Source of the DNA: Pedobacter sp. ok626 | Lineage (GTDB): Bacteria > Bacteroidota > Bacteroidia > Sphingobacteriales > Sphingobacteriaceae | NCBI RefSeq assembly: GCF_900100435.1 | Contig: NZ_FNEX01000022.1 | Location: 62,001-126,000, forward strand | Length of the DNA: 64,000 bases | Direction of reading: 5' to 3' | Shown: piece by piece, positions 61,314 to 64,000 of the stretch | Numbering within the stretch: position 1 is the first letter of the stretch | Layout: each line of letters starts with the position of its first letter | Translations under genes and position numbers: made by a program | Notes under the pieces: model-generated | The model's input: only the letters and a program-made list of their open reading frames with translations | Databases searched by the model: none | What the model was told of the DNA's origin: nothing

Positions 61314-63374
61314 TTACTTATCATTTTGTAACATATCAAGTACTACACTTATGGCCTGATCTATGTAAATATCCTGCTGGATATTCTTTAACCAGGGCTG
61401 GTTTTGCCCAAGAGGCAATACCGGTTCCACAACCAGTTCCCTACCTGCAAGCTTAGCCAGACGAAGATTATCGTCGTTTATCTTTTGTAACTTCAACTGG
61501 GATGCACGATAGGGCTCTAAGGATAAACTGATTTTCTGTGTCTGTTGATCACGGAGTGCAATCGTATTTCTGGCGATTAGATTAAGCGCAGAGTCTTTCT
61601 CTATCCGTTCGTTTGCACGCTGCTGAAGTCTTACTATATCTAATTTACCAGACCACTTTTCGTAACTTACCGGAGCCACCATGTCCCATGGTAAAGATGT
61701 CGGCATATCTTTTTCCCGTGATTTTACAAATTCGTACTGATCTGGTAGGACAATATCGGGAACCACACCTTTATGTTGCGTAGAGCTCCCGGTGACCCTG
61801 TAAAACTGTGACCAGGTCAAATTCAACGTTCCGTTTTCAGCATTGTCACCGATAGGATACGGCCTTTGAACAGTACCCTTACCATGAGTAGAAGTACTTC
61901 CAATCACAATTCCACGTCGATAATCCTGAATCGCAGAGGCAAAAATCTCAGAAGCAGAAGCACTGAATTCATCAACCATTACTGCCAGAGGTCCGTCATA
62001 GGTTTGCGTTACAAATGGCTTAGTTCCAAAAGTCAGCATCATATCAATGCTGCTGCGGGGAACCGGTAGCCCATCCCGTTCCCTTACCTGAACAACAGGC
62101 CCCTCCTTGATCAATAAAGAAACCATACGAACCACTTCCTGCAGAGAACCTCCACCATTCCGCCGTAGATCAAAAATAATAGCATCCACCTTTTGGGCCT
62201 TAAGCGCTTCAATGGCATAAGCGACATCCGCAGCAACCTGTGCCCCCATCACATTCATATCCTGATAAAATAAGGGGAAAGTGATATAACCGATCCTTTT
62301 ATCACCTTTTGGTAAAACAACTGCTTTCACGGCAAGGTCACTTTGATCCAGTTGATTTCTAGTAAGCACGTATGTTTTTATCTCGCCACTATTTTTTTTA
62401 ACCTCAATCCTCAATACACTACCTTTCTCACCACGGATCAGATTGGAGATTTCCATCGATGAAAGACCTGCCAATTCTTTAAGTTCTCCTTCCTGACCTT
62501 CGCCCATACGGACGATAATTTCATAGAGTGCAACGCCAGCTTTTGCAGCCTCACCGGAGCTTTCTAATCTCATAACTTTCGCTCCTTCGTCATCGGCAGC
62601 AAGGGCTGCGCCTATTCCCGCAGTCAGATTGCTCATTTTGTCTCTGAATTTTTTAGCGTCAGTGGCCGACAAATAAGTGGTATGCGGATCCATCAGATGA
62701 GTGAGACTATTCAGATAAACACCAAATTGTTTCTCCATATTCGCATCAGAAATCATTGTTGAGATTGTTTTTTCCATGCGTAAGCCCACCTTTTCACGCG
62801 CTATTTTTTCCTGCTCAATTCCAGGGGGTACCATTTCTCCCGACGGTAGAGATGCTACCATTTTTTGCAATACCAGAAACTTAAAGCGCTTTCTCCGTAC
62901 TTCAGCCAATACTGAAGGGTTCGCCGAAAAATTTCCAGGATTACCTCCATCCGCATTAACCAATTCAATAGTATTAAAACTAAGTGGTACAGCCATCAGT
63001 TTTTTATAAGCTAATCTTGCATCTGAAAGTCGCTGTTTGTAAATGACCAATACTGCAGGTAGGAAACCCATTTCACGTTCTCCACGAATCTCATCGTCAA
63101 GCAAAGTCCGAAACTTTTTCAAAGATTGCCTGTCTGTCTCCAGAAATAATGTTTTAAGAGGGTCAAGTTGAGCAATAAAATGCTCCCACAACCTGGCAGA
63201 AAACTCATCATCAAATTTGGCAGGACTGTAATGATTTTTTTGAATCACATCCGCTACGTTCAATAGGATTCGCTGATCGGGAACGACCGACAACTTTTTC
63301 TCCTGCCCAATACCTGAAAAGGTGATGAATAAAAGTGCGCTGCATACCTGCAGCGCTTTTTTTGAGATTGTCAT
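61314..63374 (-). CDS. S41 C-terminal processing protease (Prc/Tsp type)
   Basis: This 686-aa protein has a signal peptide (LQVCSALLFITFSGIGQ). The N-terminal Tsp-type domain is followed by a PDZ domain (about 250-335; VMRLESSGEAAKAGVALYEI). The S41 catalytic core has Ser475 in DEFSASASEIFASAI and Lys499 in THGKGTVQ. The C-terminal region is of DUF3340 type. These periplasmic proteases remove C-terminal tails or degrade tagged and damaged proteins. It lies 7 nt downstream of the TlpA-like gene, so the two are probably co-transcribed. Confidence 0.95.
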   Translation of the reverse strand: MTISKKALQVCSALLFITFSGIGQEKKLSVVPDQRILLNVADVIQKNHYSPAKFDDEFSARLWEHFIAQLDPLKTLFLETDRQSLKKFRTLLDDEIRGEREMGFLPAVLVIYKQRLSDARLAYKKLMAVPLSFNTIELVNADGGNPGNFSANPSVLAEVRRKRFKFLVLQKMVASLPSGEMVPPGIEQEKIAREKVGLRMEKTISTMISDANMEKQFGVYLNSLTHLMDPHTTYLSATDAKKFRDKMSNLTAGIGAALAADDEGAKVMRLESSGEAAKAGVALYEIIVRMGEGQEGELKELAGLSSMEISNLIRGEKGSVLRIEVKKNSGEIKTYVLTRNQLDQSDLAVKAVVLPKGDKRIGYITFPLFYQDMNVMGAQVAADVAYAIEALKAQKVDAIIFDLRRNGGGSLQEVVRMVSLLIKEGPVVQVRERDGLPVPRSSIDMMLTFGTKPFVTQTYDGPLAVMVDEFSASASEIFASAIQDYRRGIVIGSTSTHGKGTVQRPYPIGDNAENGTLNLTWSQFYRVTGSSTQHKGVVPDIVLPDQYEFVKSREKDMPTSLPWDMVAPVSYEKWSGKLDIVRLQQRANERIEKDSALNLIARNTIALRDQQTQKISLSLEPYRASQLKLQKINDDNLRLAKLAGRELVVEPVLPLGQNQPWLKNIQQDIYIDQAISVVLDMLQNDK

Positions 63375-63381
63375 TAATATT

Positions 63382-64000
63382 CTATTTAAAAATTTCAGCC
63401 AGCTTTGTTTCCATTGCTTCTCCTCTTAATGCAACGGCAATTACTTTTCCACTCGGATCTACCAGGTAATTTTGAGGAATGGCTTGAATTTTAAATAATT
63501 TGGCTATTTCAGCTTCGAACGCGTTATAGTCCACCACCTGCTTCCATGTGAGCTGATCTTTTTTGATTGCAGCCAACCACTTGTCGCGATCTCCCTTCCC
63601 TTCCAATGACACGCCCAAAACTTCAAATCCTTTGCTTTTATATTTATTGTAGGCCGCCAGAATATTCGGATTTTCCCTGCGGCATGGCACGCACCAACTG
63701 GCCCAGAAATCAAGCAATACATATTTACCACGATAATCACTCCATTTTATCGGCTTTCCATTCGGATCGTTTAAAGTGAATTCGGGCAAAACATCGCCTA
63801 CTTTGAAGGCAGGTTTGCTCGCCTCATTTCGTTCTTTGATGGAGTTCATAATTTGCGTTGCTACATCCACTTGTTGCATAGGATTCTTCTTTTCCTGTTC
63901 CAAACGTTTACCAAACTCCAAGCCTTCATAAGTGTTTTTCATTCGATCAGAAAGGGCATTATAAAGCGGCTCAACCTCTGAAACATTCATATACCCCCCG
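63382..64000 (-). CDS. TlpA-like thiol-disulfide oxidoreductase, partial (N-terminus beyond window)
   Basis: The frame is open to the window edge; an in-frame ATG at 63990 is probably internal. The visible N-terminal helical part (VEPLYNALSDRMKNTYEGLE) is like the region before the thioredoxin domain in DUF4369-type TlpA proteins. The redoxin domain has VGDVLPEFTLNDPNGKPIKW, active site WASWCVPC and cis-proline in IQAIPQNYLVDPSGK. It probably reduces periplasmic disulfides. It is a different subfamily from the three thioredoxin-fold paralogues at 15.9-19.3 kb. Confidence 0.9.
   Translation of the reverse strand, partial: GGYMNVSEVEPLYNALSDRMKNTYEGLEFGKRLEQEKKNPMQQVDVATQIMNSIKERNEASKPAFKVGDVLPEFTLNDPNGKPIKWSDYRGKYVLLDFWASWCVPCRRENPNILAAYNKYKSKGFEVLGVSLEGKGDRDKWLAAIKKDQLTWKQVVDYNAFEAEIAKLFKIQAIPQNYLVDPSGKVIAVALRGEAMETKLAEIFK

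Overview
The window looks like Bacteroidota DNA, most likely Pedobacter or a close Sphingobacteriaceae relative (inferred from gene content, not a database match). The signs are paired SusC/SusD outer-membrane systems with FecR/ECF-sigma regulators, CTnDOT-type tra genes, an RteC-like gene, few Shine-Dalgarno sequences and moderate-to-low GC. No tRNA, rRNA or CRISPR array was recognised.

Positions 1-27,636 (all minus strand) hold two copies of one locus design. Copy A (1-11,553) reads, in transcription order: ECF sigma, FecR anti-sigma, SusC, SusD, a 308-aa lipoprotein, a zinc metalloprotease and an S8 protease cut by the window edge. Copy B (11,728-27,636) reads: ECF sigma, FecR, SusC, SusD, a 312-aa lipoprotein paralogue, three tandem thioredoxin-fold proteins, an S9 peptidase, an S8 protease and a small unknown protein. 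Together they look like sensor-regulated import of a peptide or protein-derived nutrient, with envelope proteolysis and redox proteins. The two lipoproteins look like relatives of the SusCD-associated zinc metallohydrolase lipoproteins that lack the HExxH motif.

Positions 28,141-60,384 are a mosaic integrative conjugative element. Its left part (28,141-32,760) has small accessory genes, a DUF932 protein, a long imperfect inverted-repeat structure (31,936-32,058) and a PUR-like/RadC-N fusion protein. An AT-rich cargo block follows (32,761-44,660). It contains a three-recombinase RIT element, an arsenic operon (arsR, DUF6428-like, arsC, acr3) with two predicted ArsR operators, a zinc-finger protein, a CBASS anti-phage operon (CD-NTase, HNH-SAVED effector Cap5, and a Cas2/SinR-like protein as first gene), and a divergent pair made of a sigma-like protein and an unknown protein next to a perfect 44-bp palindrome. 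The right part (44,727-60,384) is a minus-strand tra block, traE through traM, with an RteC-like gene upstream. A group II intron splits traE, and a VOC-family gene sits antisense inside the tra block. No relaxase, coupling protein, traN-traQ or element integrase is visible, so the transfer module is incomplete here.

Positions 60,385-64,000 hold a GNAT acetyltransferase pseudogene, a small broken ORF and a strong terminator, then an S41 C-terminal processing protease and a partial TlpA-like thiol-disulfide oxidoreductase.

The observations most worth following up are the CBASS operon led by a Cas2-like gene, the 44-bp palindrome beside the sigma-like regulator, the traE intron whose boundaries can be predicted to the base, the PUR-RadC(N) fusion and the apparently non-catalytic metallopeptidase-like lipoproteins.
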